Position numbers and translations under genes: made by a program. From assembly GCA_034669505.1 (NCBI GenBank), contig JAXDNJ010000005.1, positions 1 to 64,000 on the forward strand: a stretch of 64,000 bases of DNA. The letters run 5' to 3'. Position 1 is the first letter of the stretch. The number at the start of each line of letters is the position of its first letter. Below are positions 63,226-64,000 of the stretch, in pieces. This stretch comes from JAFASC01 sp034669505 (lineage in GTDB: Bacteria; Pseudomonadota; Alphaproteobacteria; Rhizobiales; Beijerinckiaceae). The notes under the pieces are model-generated. The model was not told where the DNA came from, did no database searches, and saw nothing but the letters and a program-made list of their open reading frames with translations.

Positions 63226-64000
63226 GTGGGCGTCGTCATTGCTCTCGACGAGAAGGTTCAGGAGCCAAGTATCGCCTCGCTCGCGGCGCTGGTGGCCGGC
63301 GACATGGACCGCGTCAACCGCACGATCCTGCAGCGCACCGGCTCCGACGTGGCGCTTATTCCGGAAGTGGCCAACCATCTCATCTCTTCCGGCGGCAAGC
63401 GCTTGCGGCCGATGTTGACCCTCGCGACCGCAGGTCTCTGCGGCTATGCGGGCGAGGGCCACGTGAAGCTCGCCGCCGCGGTCGAATTCATGCACACGGC
63501 CACCCTTCTGCACGACGATGTGGTCGATGGCAGCGATATGCGGCGCGGCAAACTCGCGGCACGCATGCTGTGGGGGAACGAGGCGAGCGTGCTCGTCGGG
63601 GATTTCCTGCTCGGCCAGGCCTTCAAGATGATGGTCGAAGTGGGCTCGCTGCCGTGCCTCGATATTCTCTCATCCGCCGCCGCGGTGATCGCGGAGGGCG
63701 AGGTGATGCAGCTGTCGCGCGCGAAAGACACGCAAACGACGGAGGACGATTATCTCGACGTGATCCGCGCCAAGACCGCCGCACTTTTTGCCGCGGCTTG
63801 CGAGGTCGGGCCGGTCCTTGCACGCCGTTCAAAGGCGGATGAAGCGGCATGCCGCAGCTACGGCATGAATCTCGGCATCGCATTCCAGTTGATCGACGAT
63901 GCGCTTGATTACGGCGGCGCATCGGCGCGGCTCGGCAAGAATGTAGGGGATGATTTCCGCGAAGGAAAGATCACGCTGCCGGTCGTGCTTTCATTCCGGC
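63226..64000 (+). CDS. ispB: Polyprenyl diphosphate synthase, 3' end beyond the window
   Basis: The first 258 codons of an octaprenyl/decaprenyl-type trans-prenyltransferase, which builds the ubiquinone side chain from farnesyl diphosphate and isopentenyl diphosphate. The first Asp-rich motif is LLHDDVVDGSDMRRG and the second is IAFQLIDDALDYGG; SSGGKRLRPML is the substrate-binding lysine block. The start is GTG at 63226 with AAGGAG 6 nt upstream. About 80 residues are missing at the 3' side. The isomerase at 20726 feeds the same isoprenoid pool but is 42 kb away. Confidence 0.93.
   Translation, partial: MGVVIALDEKVQEPSIASLAALVAGDMDRVNRTILQRTGSDVALIPEVANHLISSGGKRLRPMLTLATAGLCGYAGEGHVKLAAAVEFMHTATLLHDDVVDGSDMRRGKLAARMLWGNEASVLVGDFLLGQAFKMMVEVGSLPCLDILSSAAAVIAEGEVMQLSRAKDTQTTEDDYLDVIRAKTAALFAAACEVGPVLARRSKADEAACRSYGMNLGIAFQLIDDALDYGGASARLGKNVGDDFREGKITLPVVLSFR

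Overview
The window reads as chromosomal DNA of a GC-rich alphaproteobacterium of the order Hyphomicrobiales, in or near the Bradyrhizobium / Rhodopseudomonas / Xanthobacteraceae group. The grounds are the strong G/C preference at third codon positions, the usg family gene, the lysA-lptM, argH//tlpA and rplS neighbourhoods, short intergenic palindromes of a kind I associate with this group, and the large share of transport and catabolic operons. This placement is inference from gene content; no rRNA is present.

Region by region. 1-3.4 kb holds a truncated pirin gene, a frameshifted glutathione S-transferase, a phosphotransferase, a SnoaL-like pseudogene with two frameshifts and a MaoC hydratase. 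3.5-9.3 kb is a complete branched-chain amino-acid type ABC importer (binding protein, two ATPases, two permeases, overlapping starts and stops) ending in an alpha/beta hydrolase. 9.4-15.3 kb carries two dehydrogenases, an orphan binding protein, a SnoaL-like protein, an Old Yellow Enzyme and a cyclase-family hydrolase; together these look like an uptake and breakdown locus for a small organic acid or aromatic compound. 15.2-19.1 kb is an osmoprotectant-type ABC importer on the minus strand. 19.1-21.8 kb is a CoA-transferase pair translationally coupled to a type 2 isopentenyl-diphosphate isomerase. 22-23.6 kb is a run of very small genes, three of them secreted.

23.6-28.2 kb is the main accessory region. 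It has a DNA methyltransferase overlapping by 4 nt a gene that carries the BglII/BstYI-type active-site spacing (a probable type II restriction-modification pair). Next to it are a TIR-like/DUF4062-like protein with a small extra C-terminal domain, a zinc-ribbon protein, a tRNA-like gene with a defective anticodon stem, and a ribbon-helix-helix protein preceded by helical-turn-spaced repeats. 28.4-38.4 kb is housekeeping: gpt, a CinA-like protein, map, radC, a GGDEF-EAL protein, usg, lysA, lptM, a PCu(A)C copper chaperone, argH and tlpA. 38.6-40.5 kb is a second accessory patch (a DUF1828-like pair, a duplicated fragment of aroC and a small conserved gene) before aroC itself.

42-49.3 kb holds an EAL phosphodiesterase with a ruined GGDEF motif, an MFS carrier, a DHFR-like protein, a serine-glyoxylate-type aminotransferase and a second MFS carrier. 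At tRNA-Leu (49.4 kb) the 3' end of the tRNA is repeated 1.6 kb downstream, bracketing a single hybrid histidine kinase gene: a miniature island without an integrase. 51.1-57.6 kb is a TRAP transporter, a SCO protein, an MBL-fold enzyme and an acyl-CoA ligase. The window ends with rplS, an AT-hook-like protein, a large SAM-cyclase-ATPase protein, an amidase remnant, a dodecin and the first two thirds of a polyprenyl diphosphate synthase.

No CRISPR array, rRNA operon, transposase or integrase was seen.
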